Position numbers and translations under genes: made by a program. This document shows, piece after piece, positions 15,588 through 22,126 of a DNA stretch of 39,321 bases (positions within the stretch are counted from its first letter, which is position 1; every line of letters begins with the position of its first letter). The notes beneath the pieces were generated by a model that made no database searches, was not told the DNA's origin, and saw only the letters and a list, made by a program, of their open reading frames with translations. Source of the DNA: a virus; IMG/VR virus record IMGVR_UViG_3300017989_000216, positions 1 through 39,321 of that record; one strand, 5' to 3'.

Positions 15588-16208
15588 TTAGAAGTGTACG
15601 GGTATTTTGTATCTATCTATTTTTATTGTTTTTCTGGTTGCTTTTTTCCTTAGGTAATCGCTTATGTCTTTTCGGCTATAGAATATACGTCCTGAGTTAG
15701 TAACGTACCATGGGAATGGAGATTGTCCCCATTGCCTGGTTATTGATGCATCTCTTACGTCTTTGAATATTCCTAATTCTACTAGGTCTTTAGATGTCAT
15801 TAGTTCTGGGAATCGTCTGAGTTCTTCTAGTATATAGTCGTCTCCAATTGAGTAATCGAAGTCTGAGATTGGCATTTTTTTCTGGTAGTGATTCATGGCG
15901 TATTCTAGTTTACGGTGAGCTTGTTTTTGGGATTCTCTTAATGCGAGGAATGGGTTTCGTCTGTGAGTGATTAGGTGGTCGATGATATCTTTTTTCATAA
16001 AGAAGAGGCGGTCGTTTATTTTGAGTACTTTGAGAGGCTTGCACTTACGTCTCATTCGGTATTCTATTTGTTGTCGTCCTTTGAAAAGATATGTCTTTGC
16101 TAGTTCCCATATTGCTACGGGGTCTTCGTATTTTCTGAGTGCGTGGTTTATTTGTCTGAGGTACTCGAGTTCTTCATCTGTGTATTCGTCCATGTATACC
16201 TTCTCCAT
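15588..16208 (-). CDS. Protein with two excisionase/MerR-type winged helix domains (206 aa)
   Basis: Two similar segments fit excisionase-like winged helices: residues about 33-82 (IWELAKTYLF, then LKVLKINDRLFFMKKDIIDH) and 137-188 (MTSKDLVELGIF, then FPWYVTNSGRIFYSRKDISD). Each has the pattern of a helix-turn-helix followed by a wing with an aromatic-Arg-aromatic strand and a K-D pair. Two such domains in one chain would bind two neighbouring half-sites or bend DNA. The strong AAGGAG favours ATG 16208; ATG 16193 is an alternative. There is no integrase in the genome, so a regulator, replication-origin or recombination-architecture role is more likely than excision. Confidence 0.65.
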   Translation of the reverse strand: MEKVYMDEYTDEELEYLRQINHALRKYEDPVAIWELAKTYLFKGRQQIEYRMRRKCKPLKVLKINDRLFFMKKDIIDHLITHRRNPFLALRESQKQAHRKLEYAMNHYQKKMPISDFDYSIGDDYILEELRRFPELMTSKDLVELGIFKDVRDASITRQWGQSPFPWYVTNSGRIFYSRKDISDYLRKKATRKTIKIDRYKIPVHF

Positions 16209-16217
16209 GGTTTCTCC

Positions 16218-16505
16218 TTATTTTGTATGTTTTTCTATATATTCATGTCCTTGTTTTATGAGTTCTTTTAATTTTTCTATCTTAGCGTGGGTATCGTTTA
16301 GTATTTCTAGGATGTCTCGTCTTCTTTTTTTTGACGAGTTTACGTATCCCATATTGAAGTTTATTTTTTTCCCTCTGACAATTGTTTGAGCTGGGGAATG
16401 TAGAAGAGCTCTACATTCCTTTTCATGTTGTATATTTTTCTGAAGGATTTTTCTTAGTCTTTTTATTAGTAGTGCAATCTCTACTACGTTTGGTTTATTT
16501 TTCAT
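16218..16505 (-). CDS. Small basic helical protein, unknown (95 aa)
   Basis: The start at 16505 (MKNKPNVVEIALL) shares one base with the upstream stop (TAATG), so it is chosen over the ATG at 16532. The protein is Lys-rich with a long helix at the start (IALLIKRLRKILQKNIQHEK) and another at the end (ILEILNDTHAKIEKLKELIK), separated by a short polar loop with NFNMGYVNSSKKRRR. No family is recognised. A DNA- or RNA-associated helper in the recombination operon is possible. Confidence 0.6.
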   Translation of the reverse strand: MKNKPNVVEIALLIKRLRKILQKNIQHEKECRALLHSPAQTIVRGKKINFNMGYVNSSKKRRRDILEILNDTHAKIEKLKELIKQGHEYIEKHTK

Positions 16506-17089
16506 TACACTGCCATGTATACAGGGCCCCATCGTCCTTCTATTAGTGAATTTAGTGATAATAGGAATATGTAGTCAGTGAAGAATTTATCGAAATCGAA
16601 TCCTATTTTGTCGAATATGAATGTTTTGAGTTCGTCTTCGGTTCTTTTTTCGTCGTCTTTTAGTTCTCTGAAGAAAGCGTATCCTTCTTTGTCTACGTCT
16701 ACGGCTAGAGATGCGTCTAATAGTTTTTGGTAGTCTTCGAATTGTATGAATGTTTTTAGTAGCCAGAAGTAGTGCCATAGTTTAATGAATGCTTGTCTTC
16801 CTATGTTGGTTGCGTCTGACTGTAGGTAGTCGTCTATTATCTCTTGTGAGCTTTCTATTTCTCTATCGAACATTCGTTCTGTCCATTCGAAATCGTCGTC
16901 TGGGTCGATGTATTCAAGGTCTGGTTCGAGTTCGGCTTCTACTTCTAGAAAGTTTAGGAATTCTGATCCTAATTCTCCGATGATTTGGTATGGGAGTTGG
17001 ATATCATCAACCCCGTATGCTTTTTTTAGTTCTTTCAGGCAGTGTATGTATCGTTTAAGAGTCTCTGCTGCTATCATTTCCTTCTTCAT
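16505..17089 (-). CDS. Acidic helical protein of the recombination operon (194 aa)
   Basis: The ATG at 17089 (MKKEMIAAETL) has an AAGGAG upstream, though ten bases away; the in-frame ATG at 17149 would overlap the previous gene by 32 bases. The protein is acidic, with stretches such as EYIDPDDDFEWTERMFDREI and aromatic-rich helices (FIKLWHYFWLLKTFIQFEDY). No membrane segment or catalytic motif stands out. Acidic helical small proteins in phage early operons often bind host enzymes or mimic DNA, but that is only a possibility here. It overlaps the next gene by one base. Confidence 0.6.
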   Translation of the reverse strand: MKKEMIAAETLKRYIHCLKELKKAYGVDDIQLPYQIIGELGSEFLNFLEVEAELEPDLEYIDPDDDFEWTERMFDREIESSQEIIDDYLQSDATNIGRQAFIKLWHYFWLLKTFIQFEDYQKLLDASLAVDVDKEGYAFFRELKDDEKRTEDELKTFIFDKIGFDFDKFFTDYIFLLSLNSLIEGRWGPVYMAV

Positions 17090-17117
17090 AATTTGCTTTC
17101 TCCTTTTCTGGATTGTT

Positions 17118-17387
17118 TTATTTTTTGCCGTTTCTGATGGCTTCTCCAAATTTTGTTGCTAATTTTTCAATACAGTTCCAACACATCTCATCTATGAAAA
17201 CTTGGATTAATATTTCTGGTTCTAAGCAACCTTCAACGAATTTTCTTAGGGCCTGTGTTACCATTTCTTCGTTGGTGATTGTTTCTCCATCAATTAATCG
17301 TTGTGCCATTTCTGGTCCGAGTTCTTCTATTAGGATTTTGTTGAGTTGTTCTCTTTTTTCTTTTGGTATTTTTCTATTAAGAGCCAT
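17118..17387 (-). CDS. Small helical protein, unknown (89 aa)
   Basis: No family is recognised. Charged helical segments (KEKREQLNKILIEELGPEMA) are followed by a hydrophobic amphipathic region with a CWNC motif (FIDEMCWNCIEKLA). No signal peptide. The start overlaps the second Erf gene by 11 bases. The CxxC could bind metal or be redox-active, but only one such pair exists. Part of the leftward operon, so likely early and linked to recombination or takeover. Confidence 0.6.
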   Translation of the reverse strand: MALNRKIPKEKREQLNKILIEELGPEMAQRLIDGETITNEEMVTQALRKFVEGCLEPEILIQVFIDEMCWNCIEKLATKFGEAIRNGKK

Positions 17388-17910
17388 ATCGTTGTCCTTG
17401 GGTGTATGGGCTGTTTCCGTCGTTATCTTCGTCTGCGTCTATGCCGAGCATAGATTTGAGGGCGTGTCGTTTTGTGTAGGTTAGTGCTCCGCCCATGGCT
17501 TGGAGGTTTTCGTATGTTTTAACTAGTTTGTTGATCATGGTGTATTGTTCTGGGATTGCGGTTATAGATCGGAACCATTGTCCTGAGGTGTGGGTGATTA
17601 TGGTTATGACGTAAGTTTTGTCGCCGATTGTGTGTACTGGTTGTAGTAGTGATAGTCCGTGTTTTGCTAGGACGGGGTTGATATCTGAAAGTAGTCCTGG
17701 TAGAGATTGGTATTTGTATCGTCCGCCGGCGGCTTTATCTGTTTTGAGGTTTGGGGCATCTTTTTTGAATTCGCTGAGAGCCTTACTAATGTCCTTGGTG
17801 TCTGACGAAGATATGTTGTAGAACATCTCTCTCTTTGCGACGATTTTGGCGTATTTTTGAAGTTCTGAGAGTTCGGCTAGTCTTTGTCTCATTTGGTTAT
17901 TTTCGTCCAT
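17377..17910 (-). CDS. erf: Erf-family single-strand annealing protein, canonical copy (177 aa)
   Basis: Residues about 40-165 fit the Erf family closely: ISKALSEFKKDAPNL, YKYQSLPGLLSDINPVLAKH with GLSLL, YVITIITHTSGQW and the hallmark GGALTYTKRHALKSMLGI ending in DADEDND. It lacks the long C-terminal tail of the other Erf gene (14813-15565); otherwise the two align over the core. The protein anneals complementary single strands in phage recombination. The upstream tiny membrane-protein gene overlaps it by 14 bases. Having a canonical and a divergent Erf in one operon is unusual. Confidence 0.85.
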   Translation of the reverse strand: MDENNQMRQRLAELSELQKYAKIVAKREMFYNISSSDTKDISKALSEFKKDAPNLKTDKAAGGRYKYQSLPGLLSDINPVLAKHGLSLLQPVHTIGDKTYVITIITHTSGQWFRSITAIPEQYTMINKLVKTYENLQAMGGALTYTKRHALKSMLGIDADEDNDGNSPYTQGQRYGS

Positions 17911-18046
17911 TATTTTCTTTCTTTATTTCTCCTAGTTCTTTCATGATTATTTCGTGAGATCTGTATTGCATGTAGAGAATACAGCTCATGCATCCAATCA
18001 TGATTAAAGAGTTCATAATGAAATCAAGGGTATGGATATTTATCAT
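17897..18046 (-). CDS. Tiny membrane protein (49 aa)
   Basis: The ORF starts at ATG 18046 and overlaps the upstream TGA (ATGA), strong support for a real gene. The peptide has one hydrophobic Met-rich helix (about residues 9-27: FIMNSLIMIGCMSCILYMQ) and a polar Lys/Glu tail ending ENNGRK. Its end overlaps the Erf start by 14 bases. Function unknown; single-pass membrane protein in an early operon. Confidence 0.6.
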   Translation of the reverse strand: MINIHTLDFIMNSLIMIGCMSCILYMQYRSHEIIMKELGEIKKENNGRK

Positions 18047-18255
18047 TCGTAAAACTCCCGGTCTCGCTTGAGTCTATAGAGCATGTGTTTTAGGTTTCTG
18101 ACCTTTTCTTTGAGTTTAGGGACTTCTTGGAACTTTATGATTGCTTCTATGATGATGTCCTTCATGGTTGCGTTGTTTACAATGGCCAGGAATTTAAGTT
18201 TTTTATAGACGTCAGCAGGTATTTTAATATTAACGGCTCTTAGCTCTTCACTCAT
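18043..18255 (-). CDS. Ribbon-helix-helix DNA-binding protein with C-terminal coiled coil (70 aa)
   Basis: Residues 5-44 fit the ribbon-helix-helix fold: a beta strand (AVNIKIPADVYKKLKFLA), then a helix and MKDIIIEAIIKF. Residues 46-68 continue as a Leu/Lys/Arg heptad helix (KLKEKVRNLKHMLYRLKRD), so an elongated dimer is likely. RHH proteins are usually small repressors of their own operon. It is the second gene of the leftward operon, coupled to both neighbours by ATGA overlaps, so autoregulation at the palindrome near 18525 is plausible. Confidence 0.75.
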   Translation of the reverse strand: MSEELRAVNIKIPADVYKKLKFLAIVNNATMKDIIIEAIIKFQEVPKLKEKVRNLKHMLYRLKRDREFYE

Positions 18256-18470
18256 TTACTATCCAATTCATCTTTAAGTTCTCTGATTTCGTCTTTAAGG
18301 TCTTCGATTTGTTGTTTAAGTTCTTTGCGTTTATCTTTCTGTCTGTCTAATTCTCGTTCGATGATGCAGATATCTTCACTAGTGTTTTGTCTTATCTGTG
18401 TGATCTTGCTACCGGCCCACATCATAAAAAGAGCGAGTATAATTATTGCGATTCTGTTTTTGTTTTCCAT
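18252..18470 (-). CDS. Membrane-anchored coiled-coil protein (72 aa)
   Basis: One transmembrane helix at residues about 7-23 (IAIIILALFMMWAGSKI) is followed by a short polar linker and a regular Lys/Glu/Leu coiled coil from about 40 to 70 (LKQQIEDLKDEIRELKDELD). The plan resembles i-spanin-like or Rz-like phage proteins and also many small membrane scaffolds. It is the first gene of the leftward recombination operon, which argues for an early rather than a lysis function. ATGA overlap with the next gene. Confidence 0.7.
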   Translation of the reverse strand: MENKNRIAIIILALFMMWAGSKITQIRQNTSEDICIIERELDRQKDKRKELKQQIEDLKDEIRELKDELDSK

Positions 18471-18511
18471 GTCCCTATCCCTTCATTTTTAGCCAATTAT
18501 TAACTATTTAT

Positions 18512-18540
18512 AGTGTATCATCAGCTACATATGTAGTCAA
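18512..18540 (-). promoter_or_regulatory. Leftward promoter of the recombination operon with palindromic operator
   Basis: The minus strand shows TTGACT (18540-18535), a 17-base spacer, then TACACT (18517-18512), about 40 bases before the first ATG at 18470. The perfect 12-base palindrome CTACATATGTAG (18525-18536) lies in the spacer and touches the -35 box, an obvious place for a repressor. Confidence 0.65.
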
Positions 18541-18546
18541 GAGTAT

Positions 18547-18592
18547 AAAAAAAAGGGTGGTTTTTGGTTGAAAAGTGGGTTTTGACCACTCC
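18547..18592 (-). terminator. Candidate leftward terminator or attenuator before the recombination operon
   Basis: On the minus strand GTGGT (18589-18585) can pair with ACCAC (18561-18557), extended through one mismatch, followed by CC and eight T (18554-18547). The loop is long (23 bases), so the structure is modest. It would end RNA started at 18781-18809, before the promoter at 18512-18540. Confidence 0.45.
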
Positions 18593-18610
18593 AGGGTTCA
18601 GGTCTATCAC
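18582..18610 (+). promoter_or_regulatory. Candidate rightward promoter of the rep-like gene
   Basis: TTGACC (18582-18587), a 17-base spacer and TATCAC (18605-18610). The RNA would start near 18617 and have a leader of about 165 bases before the rep ATG. Confidence 0.5.
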
Positions 18611-18666
18611 ATACAAGGAGTGGTTTAGGCCCACCAGGAGGCGTCTTGTGTATCTCAGCCCTCCTG

Positions 18667-18760
18667 CTAGAAATTAAAAGATCCGGAGAAACATTGACGC
18701 CTCTCCGGAAATCTTTTAATTTTCTAGTACCCCTCATAAAGAGATCAATCAACCGAGGGG
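18667..18760 (+). other. Structured leader of the rep-like gene
   Basis: A long imperfect stem pairs 18667-18689 (CTAGAAATTAAAAGATCCGG...) with 18702-18727, about 22 base pairs with small bulges and a 12-base loop. A second stem pairs CCCCTC (18730-18735) with GAGGGG (18755-18760). Upstream, GAGGCGTC near 18638 can pair with GACGCCTC (18696-18703), competing with the loop/right arm of the large stem. This accounts for most of the 311-base gene-free stretch 18471-18781; no protein gene is supported there. Confidence 0.65.
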
Positions 18761-18780
18761 CATATAACATATGAGGTCTA

Positions 18781-18809
18781 AATGTATCCTTACTTATTCC
18801 CGATGTCAA
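18781..18809 (-). promoter_or_regulatory. Leftward sigma70-type promoter C (shared family), inside the rep start
   Basis: The minus strand shows TTGACA, a 17-base spacer, then TACATT. It shares TTGTTGACAT and AATAAGTAA with promoters A and B but only one clear AAGTAA heptamer. It overlaps the first codons of the rightward rep-like gene and points back across its leader, so its RNA would be antisense to that leader. Confidence 0.7.
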
Positions 18810-20044
18810 CAAAAGAAAACAGAAAAAACCCCATCAATACGGGGAAAAGTACTGTTTGTAATAGAAAGAATGACCCTGAGTTCTGGAAAGATCCTCGCCC
18901 TGTTGAGGATTTCTGCTTTAAGCCAGCTTTTTTCGTTAAGACCGTTCTGTCACCACTCGACCGCAAGGTCCTAAATTATATCTTACATTTTAAGCAAGTC
19001 TTCAAACAGCTCTACACTGCTCAATCAACCATTGCCCGTCACCTCGGGGCATCACGAGAGGAGGTGAACCGAAGTATTTCGCGCCTGAGAACATGGGGGC
19101 TCATCAAAACAAATTACCGACACTTTCAAACCAGTGTCTACAAGGTGAGCTCTCTGTTCTCCCTAAAACGTGTCAAACGACAACTCGCTAAACTCCTAAC
19201 AGCCCTCAGGAACAATTCTTACCACTACCTCACACAATTAAATTTTTTTACTAGAGAATATTTATATAAAAAAGCATGTCATGTCATGTACAGGTACTTG
19301 ACTTACATTAGAAAGAGAGAGACCCAAGATTTAATCCAAAATTTGTTCAAAACTTCCAAAATTCCAAAAACTCTCCCAAAATTCCCACCACCAGTCTGTC
19401 CAAGCAAAACAGGACCTGTCCCTGGCTACATCACAAAAAGGAGAGTAATGACGCCAGAAGAAGTAAAAGAGAGAGCCGATGCAGTAGAAGAAGCTAGCAA
19501 AGTGCTCATGCTATCTCTTTATGGGAAAGCTAGACTTACTATCTACCCTGCGATAGCTATACGCGAAGCCTTGAAGAGTTTCAAATCAAACCTAAAACGA
19601 GGTAAAAAAATAACCAAACCCTACGGCTTCGTATGTAACCGAGCTAATGACGCTACCAAAATCCTTAACCTAGAACCCGACTATCACATCTTCGATCAGT
19701 ACAAACTTAAACACGACTTCCAGTACGACGAAGAACCACATATTCCAGGTTTCTACACACATTACAAACGACTACAAGAAGACATCAAAGCAAAACAAAA
19801 AGAAAAACCATTGCCAGCAGCATACAAACCGTATCAAACTAAAGAAGACAACATAGACTACTACCAGGAAGTATTAAAGTTTGAACGCACCGAAAAACTC
19901 CCAGACTTCGAACACAGGTGCAACCTCTTTCAAGGCAAAAAAGCATTCTACGCCTGCAAAAACAACATGATTCGTAAAGCTCTCGAACACGCCTCCGAAG
20001 AGGAAAAACAAGAGCTAAAGGAGAGATATGGAGAAACCATCTAA
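18782..20044 (+). CDS. Replication initiator-like protein with winged helix domain (420 aa)
   Basis: GAGG five bases before ATG 18782 supports this start over the in-frame ATG at 18803. Residues about 55-122 fit a winged helix of the kind at the N-terminus of phage/plasmid replication initiators (VLSPLDRKVLNYI, TAQSTIARHLGASREEVNRS, LRTWGLIKTNYRHFQTSVYK). The middle is basic and helical. The C-terminal half has a GFVCNRAND segment and a Lys/Glu/Tyr-rich region, not matched to a known catalytic domain. Codon and base use is A/C-rich compared with the A/G-rich rightward genes that follow, a possible sign of separate origin. Best reading: origin-binding initiator; a transcription regulator is the alternative. 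Confidence 0.6.
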   Translation: MYPYLFPMSTKENRKNPINTGKSTVCNRKNDPEFWKDPRPVEDFCFKPAFFVKTVLSPLDRKVLNYILHFKQVFKQLYTAQSTIARHLGASREEVNRSISRLRTWGLIKTNYRHFQTSVYKVSSLFSLKRVKRQLAKLLTALRNNSYHYLTQLNFFTREYLYKKACHVMYRYLTYIRKRETQDLIQNLFKTSKIPKTLPKFPPPVCPSKTGPVPGYITKRRVMTPEEVKERADAVEEASKVLMLSLYGKARLTIYPAIAIREALKSFKSNLKRGKKITKPYGFVCNRANDATKILNLEPDYHIFDQYKLKHDFQYDEEPHIPGFYTHYKRLQEDIKAKQKEKPLPAAYKPYQTKEDNIDYYQEVLKFERTEKLPDFEHRCNLFQGKKAFYACKNNMIRKALEHASEEEKQELKERYGETI

Positions 20045-20534
20045 CGAGCATACCACATCAGTAAAACGTGAAAGATGTGAATGGGTAGACCAATACCTCG
20101 ATATTTACACCCTAAAACGAATACCTATAACTAAACTAACAATAGAAAGAATGGCAGCCGATCTAATCAAGTGGGCAAAGGAAACAAAAGACGCTTTTAC
20201 TATCTCAGAATTCTACCTAGACCGGGGAATTCCTCACTCAACATATAGCAAGTTAATAGTAGATCATAAGATACTAACTGAAGCGCATCAAACAGCACTT
20301 CTATTTTTAGCTAATAGGAGAGAAAAAGGCGCTCTTCAAAACAAACTCAACACAACAATGGTAATGTCACAACAGGCAAGATACGACGCTGAGTGGTGGA
20401 GCTTAGAACAGAAGAGAGCAAAGCTTAAAGCTGAGTCACAATCAAAGTCAGATGAGAATGTAAGATACACAATAGTAGTAGATAGCTACGCAGAGAAGGA
20501 GAAAGATGGAAAAGAAACTAAACCTGAAATATAA
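20028..20534 (+). CDS. terS: Terminase small subunit-like DNA-packaging protein (168 aa)
   Basis: The start overlaps the rep stop by 17 bases, with AAGGAG before the ATG. Residues 40-95 contain a homeodomain-like helix-turn-helix (FTISEFYLDRGIPHSTYSKL) that would bind packaging DNA. Residues 105-135 carry the pattern NKLNTTMVMSQQARYDAEWW followed by a Lys-rich helix and a final short beta strand (YTIVVDSY), an arrangement I know from small terminase subunits of many podoviruses. The large subunit lies 3.3 kb downstream, unusually far, with ten small genes between them. Confidence 0.65.
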   Translation: MEKPSNEHTTSVKRERCEWVDQYLDIYTLKRIPITKLTIERMAADLIKWAKETKDAFTISEFYLDRGIPHSTYSKLIVDHKILTEAHQTALLFLANRREKGALQNKLNTTMVMSQQARYDAEWWSLEQKRAKLKAESQSKSDENVRYTIVVDSYAEKEKDGKETKPEI

Positions 20535-20946
20535 AGAGTTATCACTTTATGCATATGTTGACGATGAAGACGGAGTGGATGAGGAATACGGTTTAGAAAA
20601 AACGTTCGAAGAAGATATGACTCCAGAAGAAGCAGTATTTTTTTATTTACAAACATTTTCGTCTGTTGTTTGTAAAGGTAAACCAGATGAAAAAACTGTT
20701 TATGAATATCCTGCTGCAAAGATACAAAAAATGGCTGATATGGTTGTTAAAGATAAGAATAAGACGCTTCATATAGAGCTCGGATGTATAGGAATGCGAT
20801 TAGAAGTTGCACTAACAGGAGGATGCTTTGTTGTTGATGCAGGAGAAAGAGTTCCAAAATATCAGATATATAAGCAAATTGCTCGAGCCATACGGGATCT
20901 ATGCAAAGAAATGGAAGAGTTTATTAAACTTGATGGAGAAGAATAA
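20506..20946 (+). CDS. Conserved-looking acidic protein of the inter-terminase cassette (146 aa)
   Basis: The ATG follows GGAGAAAG inside the end of the preceding gene (29-base overlap). The protein is acidic with a DEDGVDEEYGLEKTFEEDM segment, an alpha-helical middle with conserved-looking FFYLQTFSSVVC, a beta strand region (LHIELGCIGMRLEVALTGGCF) and a charged C-terminal helix. No family is recognised. First gene of the cassette; its stop overlaps the next start by one base (TAATG). Confidence 0.7.
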   Translation: MEKKLNLKYKELSLYAYVDDEDGVDEEYGLEKTFEEDMTPEEAVFFYLQTFSSVVCKGKPDEKTVYEYPAAKIQKMADMVVKDKNKTLHIELGCIGMRLEVALTGGCFVVDAGERVPKYQIYKQIARAIRDLCKEMEEFIKLDGEE

Positions 20947-21107
20947 TGATCGAGACAGCACTTATAATGCTAATACTTAAGATAGTACTAGCGGCCCTTG
21001 GAATAGGGTTAATCGTGGCAAAGGTAGCAGGTAAGTTTATTTTTACATGGTGGAGTTCTAGGTGTGCTAAAAAAAGTAAAGACAATAGCAGCGATAAAGA
21101 CAAGTAA
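20946..21107 (+). CDS. Tiny membrane protein (53 aa)
   Basis: Starts at ATG 20946, whose A is the last base of the upstream TAA. One long hydrophobic helix (about residues 4-30: ALIMLILKIVLAALGIGLIV) is followed by TWWSSRCAKKS and a polar Lys/Asp/Ser tail. The next gene begins inside it in another frame. Size and topology fit holin-like or other small membrane proteins; no homology evidence. Confidence 0.6.
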   Translation: MIETALIMLILKIVLAALGIGLIVAKVAGKFIFTWWSSRCAKKSKDNSSDKDK

Positions 21108-21435
21108 GGGTGTTATTTGCACTAACTACTTAGAAACACCAGGTAAGGCACCAGATGCTGAACGAATATACAATTCACTTGTTGAATTAATAGGTGTTGA
21201 GGGATTCGATAACTTTGTTAATCAGGCAAAAGAGAACGATGATGAAATAAACGTCGTCGTATCTGATGATGCTCTTGGCAAGGTATATGTAAATGGAGAC
21301 TTTAACCTTTACGATGATCCTGCAGAGTGTATACGTATGGCTATTAAGGTAGCCTCTGAGAAATTTGAACAGGTACAGGCCCAGGAATGCAACTGTGAGA
21401 GTTGTGGTAATAACGAAGAGTGTTACGAGGCATAA
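21064..21435 (+). CDS. Small protein with cysteine cluster, unknown (123 aa)
   Basis: Starts at GTG 21064, with GGAG eight bases before it, overlapping the preceding gene by 44 bases. The core is mixed alpha/beta (TIAAIKTSKGVICTNYLE, INVVVSDDALGKVYVNGDFN). The C-terminus has a tight CNCESCGNNEEC cluster, which could bind zinc. No known fold is recognised. Its stop is TAATG-coupled to the next start. Confidence 0.65.
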   Translation: MLKKVKTIAAIKTSKGVICTNYLETPGKAPDAERIYNSLVELIGVEGFDNFVNQAKENDDEINVVVSDDALGKVYVNGDFNLYDDPAECIRMAIKVASEKFEQVQAQECNCESCGNNEECYEA

Positions 21436-21677
21436 TGGAGATCAACACGATAATCATACTTTTCTTTATTGCACAGCTAAAAGTAGCAGCTTACGCGATC
21501 TGGAATATCAGTAAAAGATTGCAAAGGATAGAAAGTAATTATTATGTTCTAAAAAAGGTCGTTACATCGCTTCATAGAAAGGAACTAACCGAGATAAGAT
21601 CGCACATAGATAAGATAACGAGAGTGTCTCCTATCCTTGAGGTAAAGACAGATGAAGAAGAGGAGGAATGCGGGTAA
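21435..21677 (+). CDS. Membrane-anchored helical protein (80 aa)
   Basis: The start MEINTIIILFFIAQL at 21435 overlaps the previous stop by one base and is preferred to the upstream in-frame start at 21420. A hydrophobic N-terminal helix (residues 4-22) is followed by a charged helical region (ISKRLQRIESNYYVLKKVV) and an acidic end (TDEEEEECG). A small coiled-coil membrane protein of unknown role, one of a series here with the same plan. Confidence 0.65.
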   Translation: MEINTIIILFFIAQLKVAAYAIWNISKRLQRIESNYYVLKKVVTSLHRKELTEIRSHIDKITRVSPILEVKTDEEEEECG

Positions 21678-21864
21678 GAAGCTTGATGATCTTACTAAGC
21701 GTTTAATAAGCCTAGGTGAGCACAAGTTTATTGAGGAGGTTTACGATACTTACGATATTTTTAGGTACGCTGTATTACCACCGATAATAACAGCGTCTAT
21801 TTGTGATGTATTAGAAGAGAGGGTTGAGAAGATAGAGGAAGCGTATGGAGAAGAAGATGAATGA
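21652..21864 (+). CDS. Small helical protein, unknown (70 aa)
   Basis: Overlaps the preceding gene by 26 bases in another frame. Begins with a basic stretch (MKKRRNAGKKLDDLTKRLI), then a mixed region FIEEVYDTYDIFRYAVLPPI with a mild hydrophobic stretch, and ends acidic (EEAYGEEDE). GAAGAGGAGG-like bases precede the ATG. No family is recognised. Confidence 0.6.
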   Translation: MKKRRNAGKKLDDLTKRLISLGEHKFIEEVYDTYDIFRYAVLPPIITASICDVLEERVEKIEEAYGEEDE

Positions 21865-22126
21865 TCCAATACAAAGCGATGAGTTAAATACTCTTATAGT
21901 CAATCTAAGAAATATAACAAAAGCATTTATAAACAAAGACACACCATTTAATGACATAGCAGAATCTCTAAAGAAGATGACAGAGGTATTTACTAAGATA
22001 GAGAATACGTTATCTGTCATGGAAGATAGGGTAGATGCAGTACAGGGACGTCTTTATGATTTACACCATCTTATTGAAAAAGAGATGTTAGTTATTCTTG
22101 GAGATATAAGGGATTATACGGGATGA
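21845..22126 (+). CDS. Small coiled-coil protein (93 aa)
   Basis: Two starts are possible: ATG 21845 with AGAGGA six bases away and ATG 21857 (MNDPIQ) with GGAG six bases away; both fit. The sequence has heptad-like patterns throughout (LNTLIVNLRNITKAF, LKKMTEVFTKIENTLSVMED), so an extended helical oligomer is likely. No membrane segment. It ends in an ATGA overlap with the next gene. Confidence 0.65.
   Translation: MEKKMNDPIQSDELNTLIVNLRNITKAFINKDTPFNDIAESLKKMTEVFTKIENTLSVMEDRVDAVQGRLYDLHHLIEKEMLVILGDIRDYTG

Noticed and set aside
18694-18722. TTGACG-N17-TAATTT rightward promoter
   Set aside because: Lies in the loop and right arm of the large stem and the -10 is weak; the TTGACC-N17-TATCAC site is a better candidate.
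18537-18812. 91-residue leftward ORF in the rep leader
   Set aside because: Low-complexity translation caused by the inverted repeats; no ribosome site, and it lies over predicted promoters and stems.
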